Assembly: GCA_002448305.1 (NCBI GenBank)
Contig: DJWY01000025.1
Span: 189,894-253,893, forward strand
DNA length: 64,000 bases
Direction of reading: 5' to 3'
Source of the DNA: Selenomonadales bacterium UBA7018
GTDB lineage: Bacteria > Bacillota > Negativicutes > Selenomonadales > Selenomonadaceae
Numbering within the stretch: the first letter of the stretch is position 1; every line of letters begins with the position of its first letter. Below, one piece after another: positions 1 to 8,593 of the stretch. The translations under genes and the position numbers were made by a program. The notes under the pieces are model-generated. The model was not told where the DNA came from. It saw nothing but the letters and a program-made list of their open reading frames with translations, and did no database searches.

Positions 1-405
1 AAGAAATTTTCGATGATTTTCACTGGCGACGCCGAAAAGGAAGCCGAAAACGAAATTTTAGCGAATAATAAGGCTAAAAATTTAAAATGCGACGTGCTGA
101 AGAGCGGTCATCACGGAAGTTATACCGCGTCGACGAAAAATTTTGTCGCGGCAGTCAATCCAAGCGTCGTTTTAATATCTTGCGGTCCGGAAGAAGAACG
201 CCGCAATACTTATGGGCACCCGCATTTAGAGCCGCTTGAAAATTATTTGGCGCAGGGTATCGACAAGGAAAATATTTTGTGCACGCGCTTTAATGGCACA
301 ATCACAATCACTAGCGACGGGCAAAAATTTTCCGTCACGTCTGAAAAAAAGGAGGATTGGTTAGACAAATGGATTGCAAAGAAAAAGAAGGACAAAAAGA
401 AATAA
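1..405 (+). CDS. ComEC/Rec2-like metallo-beta-lactamase domain, C-terminal part
   Basis: This is the 3' end of a gene whose start lies before the window; the frame is open from base 1. It has the late motifs of the ComEC-type metallo-beta-lactamase fold: a FTGDAEKEAE segment, then LKSGHHGS with its metal-binding histidines, then the strand VVLISCG. The tail is lysine-rich. Such proteins are either the C-terminal domain of the DNA-uptake channel ComEC or stand-alone secreted or cytoplasmic hydrolases. The DUF3006 gene that follows favours the stand-alone type, but the missing 5' end prevents a decision. The stop overlaps the next gene. Confidence 0.8.
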   Translation, partial: KKFSMIFTGDAEKEAENEILANNKAKNLKCDVLKSGHHGSYTASTKNFVAAVNPSVVLISCGPEEERRNTYGHPHLEPLENYLAQGIDKENILCTRFNGTITITSDGQKFSVTSEKKEDWLDKWIAKKKKDKKK

Positions 406-578
406 TCGCGTATCTTGACAGGATAGAGGAGCTTGAAGACGGCTCAGCAAAGGCAGTTTTTCTTTTCGAGGAGGAAGAGGACGAATTTAGCCAATTTGTT
501 TTGCCTGCAAATTTTCTACCGGAAAACGCTAGCGAAGGCGAATACCTAACGATTAAAATATTTAGGAATGAGGAATGA
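369..578 (+). CDS. DUF3006 small acidic protein
   Basis: A protein of about 69 residues with the DUF3006 pattern: AYLDRIEELEDGSAKAVF, an acidic stretch, then FVLPANFLPE and a final ILE-rich strand. The family commonly sits directly after a ComEC-like metallo-beta-lactamase gene, as here, and its biochemical role is unknown. The start is uncertain. A TTG at 357 lies only one base after GGAGG (351-355), so the ATG at 369, 13 bases after it, is preferred. It overlaps the gene before it by 37 bases and the amidase after it by 4, so the genes are probably cotranscribed. Confidence 0.7.
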   Translation: MDCKEKEGQKEIIAYLDRIEELEDGSAKAVFLFEEEEDEFSQFVLPANFLPENASEGEYLTIKIFRNEE

Positions 579-1633
579 TTTTGCTAAAAAAATGTTTAAT
601 GTGCTTCGCTGTGCTAATAATTATGGCGATAGCGGGCACGGCGTCGGCTAAATCGGCTGAACTCACCGGAGTAAATGCCTTTGAACTCGATAGCGAGACT
701 ATTCGCATTGAAATTTCCTATGACGGCGGGAAACTTTACGCAAATGATGTCACAACGGATTTATCAAGCGGAATTTTGCGCGTTGAACTTGATAACGCTT
801 TGCCCGGCAGAGTAAATCGCATTTCCGGCACGAAAATTCAATCCGGCGCGAAAGATTTCGTCGAAAAAATCATCGCGAACAAGATTAAAACTAATCGGAC
901 AAGCGTACAAATTCATTTTAAGTCGTCGCTTGAAGGAAATGTAAATTTTTCGCTTGAACCTGCTAGCCGCGCAGATAAAAAAGACGCTTGCATTGTCCTT
1001 GACGTAAAAAAAGCTCCCGCGCAGAAAAACGAATTGATTTTGGGCGGCAGTAATAATATCAATAAAATTATCGTGCTTGATCCTGGTCACGGCGGCTCCG
1101 ACGCGGGCGCAATCGGTCCGACGGGCGTAACGGAAAAATCTGTTTCCTTAGCTGTTTCGCTTAAAGCGCAAAAACTTTTAACTGCAAGCGGTTACAACGT
1201 CATAATGACGCGCACGACTGACATTGACGTTGCCGCGCCGGGCGTATCAGACGCGACCGAACTTCAAGCGCGTGTCGATAAGGCTCCGCCCAATGCCGAC
1301 CTTTTTATCAGCGTCCATTGCAACGCCTTTTCAAACGGCTCCGCTAATGGCGTCGAAACTTATCACGCGCCGACCGCCGTCAAGGGCGAACGCCTCGCCA
1401 GACTTTTGAACGAAGAATTGCTTAGGCTCGGCGGGCTTAACAATCGTGGCGTCAAAGCGGCTAGATTTTATGTTATGACGCACTCAAAATGCCCCGCGTC
1501 ATTGATTGAGCTGGGTTTCATCACTAACCCTCGCGAAGAAAAATTATTGGCAAGTAATGACTATCAACAGAAACTTGCGCAGGCAATCAACAATGCCGTA
1601 AATCGCTACTTCAATCAAGGAGGAATTGATTAA
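575..1633 (+). CDS. N-acetylmuramoyl-L-alanine amidase (AMIN + Amidase_3), secreted
   Basis: A 352-residue exported cell-wall hydrolase that cleaves the amide between N-acetylmuramic acid and the stem peptide. It has a signal peptide (residues 1-25, cleavage near ASA), an AMIN-like beta domain (about 30-145) that usually directs binding to peptidoglycan, and a zinc-dependent Amidase_3 domain (about 165-350). Zinc and catalytic residues are visible as DPGHGG, TEKS, SVHCN and ELGFITN. The AMIN plus Amidase_3 layout matches AmiC/CwlD-like enzymes. It overlaps the preceding gene by an ATGA-type junction and leads directly into a GerMN lipoprotein. Confidence 0.9.
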   Translation: MILLKKCLMCFAVLIIMAIAGTASAKSAELTGVNAFELDSETIRIEISYDGGKLYANDVTTDLSSGILRVELDNALPGRVNRISGTKIQSGAKDFVEKIIANKIKTNRTSVQIHFKSSLEGNVNFSLEPASRADKKDACIVLDVKKAPAQKNELILGGSNNINKIIVLDPGHGGSDAGAIGPTGVTEKSVSLAVSLKAQKLLTASGYNVIMTRTTDIDVAAPGVSDATELQARVDKAPPNADLFISVHCNAFSNGSANGVETYHAPTAVKGERLARLLNEELLRLGGLNNRGVKAARFYVMTHSKCPASLIELGFITNPREEKLLASNDYQQKLAQAINNAVNRYFNQGGID

Positions 1634-1634
1634 C

Positions 1635-2273
1635 GTGAAGAAAATTTTAATACCGGCAATGCTCGCGCTACTTCTGTTTACAGCGGGCTGCGATAAACCT
1701 CAAGAGCCTATCGAACAGCCGCCTGATAAGCCTGCGCAGTCAAAACCCGTCGTCAAGCCCGATACTAAACCCGAAACGCCTAAAACATCACCCGAAAACG
1801 AAAAGCCCGCTCAAAAATCCGACGACAAACAATCTACGGTTGATAAGCCGGCAAAAAAATCAATGAACGTCAAAGTTTATTACCCTGACGATTCGGGCAT
1901 GAAACTTGTTGAAGTGGAGCGCGAAATTGTCATTGACGATTCAACGAACAAATACATTGCTGCTGTCGAAACTCTGCTTGAAGACCCAGCCGAAAGTAAC
2001 TTGACGAAAATTTTCCCGAACAATGCGGCGATAAGGAGCGTTAAAGTTGCGGACGGCTTAGCGATTGTCGATTTTGACGGAAGCATTTTAAAAAGTTTTG
2101 TTGGCGGCTCGACCGGCGAAGAATTTTTAATCGGCTCGGTTGTCGATACCCTAACGAATTTTCCTGAAGTCAAGCGCGTTAAATTCCTCGTTGACGGCAA
2201 AGAAATTGAAACTTTGTCCGGACACATGGATTTAAGCACGCCGCTCGAACGTATGGACAACTTGACGAATTAA
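1635..2273 (+). CDS. GerMN-domain lipoprotein
   Basis: The likely start is the GTG at 1635, 11 bases after AAGGAGG (1617-1623); the TTG at 1626 is too close to that site. A short signal ends in a lipobox LFTAGC, so the protein is probably lipid-anchored. A proline- and lysine-rich spacer (about residues 22-75) leads to a GerMN domain (about 80-205) with the VKVYYPDDSGMKLV start and the VRSVKVADGLAIVDF strand. GerMN proteins are associated with envelope and spore-cortex functions and often accompany amidases, as here. There is no evidence of sporulation in the window, so a general cell-wall role is more likely. Confidence 0.82.
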   Translation: MKKILIPAMLALLLFTAGCDKPQEPIEQPPDKPAQSKPVVKPDTKPETPKTSPENEKPAQKSDDKQSTVDKPAKKSMNVKVYYPDDSGMKLVEVEREIVIDDSTNKYIAAVETLLEDPAESNLTKIFPNNAAIRSVKVADGLAIVDFDGSILKSFVGGSTGEEFLIGSVVDTLTNFPEVKRVKFLVDGKEIETLSGHMDLSTPLERMDNLTN

Positions 2274-2291
2274 TTTTATAAGAAACTAAAA

Positions 2292-2327
2292 CGGCGCGAA
2301 AGCTCAAAACTTCCGCGTCGCTTTTTT
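2292..2327 (+). terminator. Intrinsic terminator after the amidase operon
   Basis: An 11-bp stem with one mismatch (2292-2302 against 2310-2320, loop 2303-2309) is followed by six T residues (2322-2327). It lies 18 bases after the GerMN stop codon and ends the plus-strand operon. Confidence 0.85.
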
Positions 2328-2441
2328 ATTTAATATCAACGACTAAAGTAAATCTGTCAGTGACTTAAGGGGTGTTGGTAAAGTCGAGTAAAGAAAAAAT
2401 ATAAGCAATGATAAAATGAATTTGAAAGTAGGTCATTACTT

Positions 2442-2665
2442 ATGTTAAATTTATTTTACCACAAAGAATTAACCGACGCCCAATGGAATCAAATAAAATG
2501 TTTGTTTGAGGAAACGAAGAAAGTGGGACGCCCGTCGCTTAATCCCCGAATCACGACTCAGAACCCGCTTTTGCTCTTCTCAAAGGTATAAAGCTCTCGG
2601 CTAAAAATTTTCTTGCGGATAAAACTTATAGTAGCGAGCAAATTCGCTTTGTAAATTACGACTGA
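2442..2665 (+). pseudogene. Decayed IS5-family transposase remnant
   Basis: Two reading-frame fragments of one transposase. Bases 2442-2591 encode an N-terminal DUF4096-type start (KELTDAQWNQIKCLF, then KKVGRPSLNPR) that runs into a stop. Bases 2567-2665 encode, in another frame, the downstream segment ALLKGIKLSAKNFLADKTYSS typical of IS5-type transposases. The catalytic core between them is deleted. No flanking inverted repeats are obvious. Apart from this relic and a nearby terminator, I see no gene between 2328 and 2822. Confidence 0.7.
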
Positions 2666-2770
2666 TAAAAGACAGCCAATATCATCTCAAACAGTGGACG
2701 CGAAAAATGTTACTACTTTTCGAGCGTTGACGCCGCGCCGGAACGCTCCACTGCGTTTCGCTAGCTTCGT

Positions 2771-2799
2771 AAAAAAATCCCCGCCGTTGTCAGCGGGGA
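2771..2799 (-). terminator. Terminator of the phosphofructokinase gene
   Basis: A 7-bp GC-rich stem (2778-2784 with 2793-2799, 8-base loop) is followed on the minus strand by seven T residues (2771-2777 read as A on plus). It lies 24 bases beyond the pfp stop codon. Confidence 0.88.
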
Positions 2800-2822
2800 A
2801 AAAGTTTTATAGAGATTAAAGC

Positions 2823-4094
2823 TTACTGATTATCAAGCGAGGGTTCTTCGTCGAAGAGATAAGCATAACGCTGTTTGAATTCTTCGGGCGACATGCGGAA
2901 AGCATTTGCAACGCCAGCGTCGTCGAGGTCGCCTTTTTCCAAGCGAGTCATGAAGCCGCGAGCAATTCTGTAGTGCACGGAATTGATATTGACTTTACGG
3001 ACGTAAGTTTTGCCGGTTTCAGGGTCGCGAATATCTTCAAAGCGGAGCGGCACAGCTTTATTGTCCTGAATCGTGATAAGTGCGCCACTTTCGCCGCGCA
3101 TAAGGAATTGCATAGCTTCATAGCCGAGATTGCGGGCGTAGTCAATGTCGTAAGCAATCGGAGCCGTACAGCGCAATTCGTAGCCAATTTCCTTGTCGAC
3201 GATTGAAATTTTAATGCCAATGCGCTTGAGTTCAGCGAGAACTTTTTGCTTGAGAATTTCGCCAAAGTCAAGTTCCGCGTAACGAATATGCCCATGCTCG
3301 TCAAGTTGCACGTTGCCGAGTTCTTGGAAATCTTCATCAGCGATTTTTTCGATAACGCCCTCAGCCACGACCGCCACGCCGTAATTTTTGCCGATAAGGT
3401 AGCGTTTAACAATCGAGCCGGTGATAATGTCAACGACTTGTTGCAGACGAATTTTTTCCTGCGGGAATTCTTCCGGAATAATCGTGACGGCGGCACCAGC
3501 ACTTCTACCCATACCTAAAGCCAAATGTCCGGCAGTCCTGCCCATTGCGATTGTGAAATACCAACGATTATTCGACGTGTGCGCGTCTTCCATAAGGTTT
3601 TGAATTTCAGTCGTGCCAAATGCGCGAGCCGTTTCAAAGCCGAAAGTCGGAATGCCTTCGGGCAACGGTAAATCGTTATCGATAGTTTTCGGGACGTGGA
3701 CAACGTTAATCGTTCTGCCGAGTTTGCGAGCATATTCGCTGACTGCCGACGAACTAAAAGCGGTATCATCGCCGCCGATTGTCACGAGATAACCGACGCC
3801 AAGTTCAGTCAAGGTATCGACGACCGTGCGCAAGTCGGATTCTTTTTTCGTCGGATTGAAACGCGACATACGAAGGATACAACCGCCCGTCAAATGAATT
3901 CTGTTGACAGCCGCCGCGTCAAGGCGAATATAACTTTTTTCACCGCGTCCGAGATGAGAAAATCCGTCGTACATGCCCAGAACGTCCCAGCCGTGACGAT
4001 TAGCCGTGTTCGTTACCGCATTGATAACCGCATTGATTCCAGGCGCAGGACCGCCGCCGCAAACTATCGCTACTACTTTTCTTACACCAACCAT
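2823..4094 (-). CDS. pfp: 6-phosphofructokinase, PPi-dependent type
   Basis: A 423-residue PfkA-family enzyme that phosphorylates fructose 6-phosphate to fructose 1,6-bisphosphate. The N-terminal CGGGPAPGIN nucleotide loop, the catalytic PKTIDNDLP and the MGRTAGHLA segment are clear. Two diagnostic positions point to pyrophosphate as donor: GGDD rather than GGDG, and PKTIDND rather than PGTIDND. PPi enzymes carry Asp and Lys there, and that assignment follows from family knowledge. A good AAGGAG site precedes the ATG. It lies downstream of the fructose PTS genes on the same strand, with a terminator (4171-4198) between, so it is probably a separate transcript. Confidence 0.88.
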   Translation of the reverse strand: MVGVRKVVAIVCGGGPAPGINAVINAVTNTANRHGWDVLGMYDGFSHLGRGEKSYIRLDAAAVNRIHLTGGCILRMSRFNPTKKESDLRTVVDTLTELGVGYLVTIGGDDTAFSSSAVSEYARKLGRTINVVHVPKTIDNDLPLPEGIPTFGFETARAFGTTEIQNLMEDAHTSNNRWYFTIAMGRTAGHLALGMGRSAGAAVTIIPEEFPQEKIRLQQVVDIITGSIVKRYLIGKNYGVAVVAEGVIEKIADEDFQELGNVQLDEHGHIRYAELDFGEILKQKVLAELKRIGIKISIVDKEIGYELRCTAPIAYDIDYARNLGYEAMQFLMRGESGALITIQDNKAVPLRFEDIRDPETGKTYVRKVNINSVHYRIARGFMTRLEKGDLDDAGVANAFRMSPEEFKQRYAYLFDEEPSLDNQ

Positions 4095-4170
4095 TTAAAA
4101 TGCTCCTTTCAAACTGGAAAAGATTTGCTCAAAACTTCGCCGCCATATTTATTTTTTCCTGCCGACATGA

Positions 4171-4198
4171 AAAAAAAACCGCCCCATTTAGAGACGGT
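4171..4198 (-). terminator. Terminator of the fruA gene
   Basis: An 8-bp stem with G-T pairs (4178-4185 with 4191-4198) is followed on the minus strand by about eight T residues. It sits 26 bases after the fruA stop and separates fruA from pfp. Confidence 0.75.
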
Positions 4199-4223
4199 CT
4201 TTTTGATTTGCGATATTAACTAA

Positions 4224-6149
4224 TTAATCTTGCGGACGTGGTTTTCTGATTAAACCGAGAATAAAGCAACCGACAACCGAGCCGACGATAATCGAGAGCA
4301 GATACATTAACGGGTTGCCGATAGTCGGGACGACGAAAATGCCGCCGTGCGGAGCCATAAGCGTGCAGTCAAACATCATAACGCCTGCGCCCGCGATAGC
4401 CGAACCGACAACGCAAGCCGGGATAACGTGGAGCGGGTCGCCCGCAGCAAAAGGTATCGCGCCTTCAGTAATGAACGACAAGCCCATAATGATATTGGTT
4501 GCAGTAGTTTTCTGTTCGCTTTTGGTGAATTTGTTCTTGAAGAAAATCGTAGCAAGCGCAATCGCAATCGGAGGAACCATGCCGCCCGCCATTGCCGCCG
4601 CGATAACGTAATAGTTGCCGTCCGCCAAAAGTCCAACGCCAGTAACATAAGCCGCCTTGTTCAAAGGACCGCCCATATCAACAGCCATCATGCCGCCGAT
4701 AACTGCGCCCATAACAAGTTTAGCTGAAGGATCCATACTGGCAAGAGTATCCTTGAGAGCTTCATTGATGCCTGCAACAGGAGGACCAATAACGAAATTG
4801 CAGATAAGACCGATAATCAAAACGCCGAGCAATGGATAAAACAGAATTGGCTTTGTACCTTCGAGCGAGGGCGGAAGAACGCTAAGAGCCTTTTTGAGCC
4901 AGTTGACGATAAAACCTGCAAGGAAACCTGCGAGCAATGCGCCTAAGAAACCGGAACCATTAGAGGCACTAAGCGCACCACCGACAAAGCCCGCCGCTAA
5001 GCCAGGACGGTCAGCAATAGACATTGAAATAAATCCTGCTAAAACTGGCAACATAAATCCGAAAGACGCGCCGCCTATGCCCATGAAAGTTGCGGCGGCA
5101 GGAGTTATCGAACCGAATTTGCCGCGCTCTTCAGCGGGTAAGCTGTTCAAATCGACAGCCGCGCCGTCAATCAAGAACGAAATCGCAATTAAGATACCGC
5201 CGCCAATAACGAACGGTAACATATGCGAAACGCCGTTCATCAAGTGCTTGTAAACTTGGCGACCGATACTTTCATTTTCTCCGCCGCCGCCGCCCGCGTC
5301 GCCTGCTGATTCGCCGGCTTTCGCGTGATAAATCGGGGCATTTCCTCCTAACGCCCTGTCAATGAGTTCGTCGGCTTTGTTGATACCGTCAGCAACTTTT
5401 GTTATGACGACATGTTTTCCGTCGAAACGCGCCATTGCGACATTTTTATCAGCCGCAACGATAATGCCGTCAGCTTTGGCAATTTCATCAGCAGTCAGAA
5501 CATTCTTTGCGCCGCCGGAACCGTTCGTCTCAACCTTGATTGAAATGCCGCGTTTTTTGGCATGTTGCTCCAAACTTTCCGCCGCCATAAAGGTATGTGC
5601 GATACCGGTCGGGCAAGCCGTGACGGCAAGAATTTGGATATGGTCGGCAACGGGCGCGGGCGCGGCATTTGCGCTGGCGGGAGCTTGGAATTTGCCGTCC
5701 TCTTTGTCGTCAATGATTTTGAGGAATTCTTCTTTGGTCGTCGACTTAATCAACGCTTCTTTGAAGTCGTCGTCCATAACCATTGTGGCGAGCTTCGACA
5801 GGATTTGCAAATGTTCATCGTTACTGCCGTCGGGTGCGGCGATAGCGAAAAACAAACGGGAAGGCTTGCCGTCCATTGATTCAAAGTCGATACCTTCGGG
5901 AATGGTCATTGCGGCGAGACCGGCAGCCTTAACGCCCGCTGATTTTGCGTGCGGTGTAGCAATGCCGTCGCCTAGACCGGTGGTGCCCGACGCCTCACGA
6001 GCAAGAACATCTTTTTTGTACTGTTCTTTGTTCTTGAGGTTGCCGCCCTTGTCCATAAGGTCAACAAGATGCGAAATCGCGTCCTGTTTATCCTTGACAT
6101 TGGCACCGAGGTCAATGCTCGCATTTTTGAGCAAATCGGTAACTCTCAT
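4224..6149 (-). CDS. fruA: Fructose-specific PTS transporter, EIIABC
   Basis: A 641-residue three-domain phosphotransferase permease that imports fructose and delivers fructose 1-phosphate. EIIA (about 1-145) carries the phosphorylated histidine in ATPHAKS. EIIB (about 168-265) carries the phosphocysteine in TACPTGIAHTF. EIIC (about 295-640) is a multi-span membrane domain. The A-B-C order is that of the FruA type found in many Firmicutes. The ATG has a clear AAGGAG site upstream. The product is the substrate of the 1-phosphofructokinase encoded 1.5 kb upstream, and a second IIA-IIB protein lies between them. Confidence 0.93.
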   Translation of the reverse strand: MRVTDLLKNASIDLGANVKDKQDAISHLVDLMDKGGNLKNKEQYKKDVLAREASGTTGLGDGIATPHAKSAGVKAAGLAAMTIPEGIDFESMDGKPSRLFFAIAAPDGSNDEHLQILSKLATMVMDDDFKEALIKSTTKEEFLKIIDDKEDGKFQAPASANAAPAPVADHIQILAVTACPTGIAHTFMAAESLEQHAKKRGISIKVETNGSGGAKNVLTADEIAKADGIIVAADKNVAMARFDGKHVVITKVADGINKADELIDRALGGNAPIYHAKAGESAGDAGGGGGENESIGRQVYKHLMNGVSHMLPFVIGGGILIAISFLIDGAAVDLNSLPAEERGKFGSITPAAATFMGIGGASFGFMLPVLAGFISMSIADRPGLAAGFVGGALSASNGSGFLGALLAGFLAGFIVNWLKKALSVLPPSLEGTKPILFYPLLGVLIIGLICNFVIGPPVAGINEALKDTLASMDPSAKLVMGAVIGGMMAVDMGGPLNKAAYVTGVGLLADGNYYVIAAAMAGGMVPPIAIALATIFFKNKFTKSEQKTTATNIIMGLSFITEGAIPFAAGDPLHVIPACVVGSAIAGAGVMMFDCTLMAPHGGIFVVPTIGNPLMYLLSIIVGSVVGCFILGLIRKPRPQD

Positions 6150-6269
6150 AGTGCACTACTCCTTACTACAAATGAATGAATAATTTCTTATAATTCGTAA
6201 TGCGCAACGAAGATTTTAAGTCCGCATTGCGCACTACGTCTTACGCTTTGTTTTTTTATGTCATTATGA

Positions 6270-6626
6270 TTAATCAAAACTCGCCGTGCCGTCGCTGTTG
6301 ACGGTAATCACTGAAACTGACAAGAGGTCTATATCTTCCCAGTACAAATCGACGCCGTTATCGAAGACAACGCGGAAATCCCAATACTGTCCTCTTTCAG
6401 CCGCATTGAAAGTAATCGTTACATGTTCACCAGGCGCGATAACTCCAGTTGAGCCGAGAACATCTTCTTCCCAGTTGTTAGTATCCGCTCTGCTACAGAA
6501 AATGTGATGAATCGTCGAGCCGGTGTTGTTGACGATTGCGAAATCCTGCGCGCCCGCTAATGCTGAAGCTTGCGACACTAATATAAAAGCTACCGCCAAG
6601 ATAAACACACGAAAGATTTTTTCCAT
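6270..6626 (-). CDS. Small secreted protein of unknown function
   Basis: A 118-residue protein starting at the ATG at 6626, 9 bases after TTGGAGGAA; the upstream TTG overlaps that site and is rejected. A signal peptide (about 1-25, ending near ALAGA) is followed by a beta-rich domain of about 95 residues with a single cysteine. I recognise no family with certainty. It lies inside the fructose cluster on the same strand, between the two PTS genes, which may be chance or may mean co-regulation. Confidence 0.6.
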   Translation of the reverse strand: MEKIFRVFILAVAFILVSQASALAGAQDFAIVNNTGSTIHHIFCSRADTNNWEEDVLGSTGVIAPGEHVTITFNAAERGQYWDFRVVFDNGVDLYWEDIDLLSVSVITVNSDGTASFD

Positions 6627-6687
6627 TGGAAATTCCTCCAATCAAATTAAGATTATTTATCAAGCAAATTTCTGAGCCAAAATCGCC

Positions 6688-7572
6688 TCAAGAGAAAATA
6701 CTTTTAATCTTGTTGAAAAGTTTTTCGCCTAAAGTTTCGTCGTCTTCGGTGGCGTGGAAGGGTTGCGCTTGTCCAGCTTGAATGCGATTAAAAAGCTGTT
6801 CGGGCTTGCGAATACCGGTGCCAACCGAAGTTGTTATCATAAGCTTGCCGTCGAAACGCGCCATAGGAATTTTCTTGCTTGCCGCGATTATAACGTAATC
6901 GGCATTTTTAATTTCCTCATCGCTTAGCGAATGATAGACGCCCGCCGCGCCGTGCACTTCAACGCGAATATTTAAGCCCAATTTCTCGGCGCATTGTTTA
7001 AGGGATTCGCGAGCCATGAACGAAGAAGAAATTCCGGTTGGACACGCCGTCACTGCGATAATTTTCGTGTTAGCTGAAACGTCAGGTTCGGGAGTTTCGC
7101 TTTTGGAACGTGCCGCTTCTTTGTCGTCGATAATTTTAATAACTTCAGCGGGCGACGTTGCTTTAATCAGATTTTCTTTGAACGTTTCGTCCATAAGCAA
7201 AACCGCAAGGCGACCCATATTAGTCATTGCGGTATCATCAGCCTTTTCGGGAGCCGCGAACAACATTAACAGCCGCGCAGGTTTGCCGTCAAGCGAATTG
7301 AAATCAACACCTTCGGGAACGGTGATTATCGAGATTGAAGGCTTTTTGACGGAAGGATTTTGCGCGTGAGGAGTGGCAAGACCGTTAGCAAGACCGGTTG
7401 AGCCTTGCGCCTCGCGCTTGAGAACGTCACGCTTGACAAGTGCCTTATCGCGAATTGTGCCCGCCGTCATGAGCAAATCGACAAGCATATCAATCGCTTC
7501 GTTTTTGTCGGTCGGGTGGACGTTTAGCGCGATAGATTTTTTAGAAATGTAATTTGTAATTTTAATTGCCAT
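6688..7572 (-). CDS. PTS fructose-type EIIA-EIIB protein without EIIC
   Basis: A 294-residue soluble protein with an EIIA domain (about 1-150, active-site histidine in ATPHAQN) and an EIIB domain (about 170-265, cysteine in TACPTGISSSF), followed by a short tail. It resembles the first half of the neighbouring FruA but stops before any membrane domain. Both phosphorylation sites are kept, so it is probably functional, either as a phosphoryl donor to the FruA EIIC or as a sensor. It lies between fruK and fruA on the same strand. An origin by duplication of fruA is likely. Confidence 0.85.
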   Translation of the reverse strand: MAIKITNYISKKSIALNVHPTDKNEAIDMLVDLLMTAGTIRDKALVKRDVLKREAQGSTGLANGLATPHAQNPSVKKPSISIITVPEGVDFNSLDGKPARLLMLFAAPEKADDTAMTNMGRLAVLLMDETFKENLIKATSPAEVIKIIDDKEAARSKSETPEPDVSANTKIIAVTACPTGISSSFMARESLKQCAEKLGLNIRVEVHGAAGVYHSLSDEEIKNADYVIIAASKKIPMARFDGKLMITTSVGTGIRKPEQLFNRIQAGQAQPFHATEDDETLGEKLFNKIKSIFS

Positions 7573-7614
7573 TAGGAAACACCGCCTTTAAATTCAATTA
7601 GGAATGTGGAATTT

Positions 7615-7660
7615 GGAATTAGGAATGAATTTGTAGGTTTAATTTCTAATTCCTAATTCC
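7615..7660. repeat. Intergenic inverted repeat of the ATTAGGAAT family
   Basis: A perfect 12-bp inverted repeat (7615-7626 with 7649-7660, loop about 22 bases) sits inside a longer run (about 7595-7672) of short ATTAGGAAT/GGAATTTGG units. Related units occur near 29571, 50904 and 27280. Confidence 0.65.
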
Positions 7661-7684
7661 TAATTCATAATTGCTTTTTGGGGG

Positions 7685-8593
7685 TTAGATAGTTTTCAGC
7701 AAAGCTTCGACTTCGGGACGAGTAGCGAGATTTTCGGAGAACGCCGACGCCGAGCCGGTGCAAAGCCCCATTTTGAAAGCGCGTTCGTAATCGCCGTTAC
7801 TTTCAATGTAGCCCGCGACAAAACCCGCAACCATGCTATCACCCGCGCCAACAGAATTGACGAGCTTGCCTTTAGGCGCAGGGGATTTAAAGAACGTCTC
7901 GCCGCCTTCGGGAACGAAAATTGCGCCGTCGCCTGCCATTGAGATAAGAACGTTGCGTGCGCCCTTCTCCTGCAATTTTTTAGCATAGGTAACAATTTCT
8001 TCGTCGCTCTTGAGTTTAACGCCGAACATGTCGCCGAGTTCGTGATTATTGGGTTTAATGAGCCAGGGATTAAACTTCAAGACTTTAAGAAGGAGTCCTT
8101 TTTCCGCGTCGACGACAAAGCGAATGCCCTTGCCTTGAATGCGGCTAAGTGTTTGTTCGTACATATCATCGGGCAGGGTGTTGGGAATAGAGCCGGAAAG
8201 AATCAGTGTATCATCTGCGCCGAGCTTTTCGAGTTTCTGGAAAAGTTCTTCGCGCTTAGCGTCGCTGATTTTGGGACCTTGCCCGTTAATTTCGGTTTCA
8301 ACGTCGGCTTTAATCTTGACGTTAATGCGGGAGAAACCTTCATCGAGTTTAACGAAATCATCAGCGGCGTTAAATTCGCGGAGCTGGCGAACAATTTCAT
8401 CGCCGGTGAAGCCCGCAAGAAAACCTGTTGCCGTCGACTTATGTCCCAAGTTGCCAAGCACGATTGATACGTTGACGCCCTTACCGCCGCCGAGTACTTG
8501 CTCATAAGTCACGCGGTTAATCGCGCCGGTCGTGAGTTTATCAAGCCGGATAATGTAATCAATCGCGGGATTAAAAGTTACGGTGTAAATCAT
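7685..8593 (-). CDS. fruK: 1-phosphofructokinase
   Basis: A 302-residue PfkB/ribokinase-family kinase converting fructose 1-phosphate to fructose 1,6-bisphosphate. The family start MIYTVTFNPAIDY is at 8593, 9 bases after AAGGGGG, so the longer upstream reading frame is not used. GGGKGVNVS (substrate loop) and VNSVGAGDSMVAGF (anion hole and catalytic Asp) are intact. It is the first gene of the fruK - IIAB - secreted protein - fruA run. No DeoR-type fruR regulator is present in the window. Confidence 0.93.
   Translation of the reverse strand: MIYTVTFNPAIDYIIRLDKLTTGAINRVTYEQVLGGGKGVNVSIVLGNLGHKSTATGFLAGFTGDEIVRQLREFNAADDFVKLDEGFSRINVKIKADVETEINGQGPKISDAKREELFQKLEKLGADDTLILSGSIPNTLPDDMYEQTLSRIQGKGIRFVVDAEKGLLLKVLKFNPWLIKPNNHELGDMFGVKLKSDEEIVTYAKKLQEKGARNVLISMAGDGAIFVPEGGETFFKSPAPKGKLVNSVGAGDSMVAGFVAGYIESNGDYERAFKMGLCTGSASAFSENLATRPEVEALLKTI

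Noticed and set aside
3696..4223. 175-codon open frame opposite pfp
   Set aside because: Lies within the N-terminal region of pfp on the other strand; no recognisable protein.
5362..6183. 273-codon open frame opposite fruA
   Set aside because: It is antisense to a full-length, motif-rich fruA, has repetitive Ser/Ala/Pro composition and no family match.
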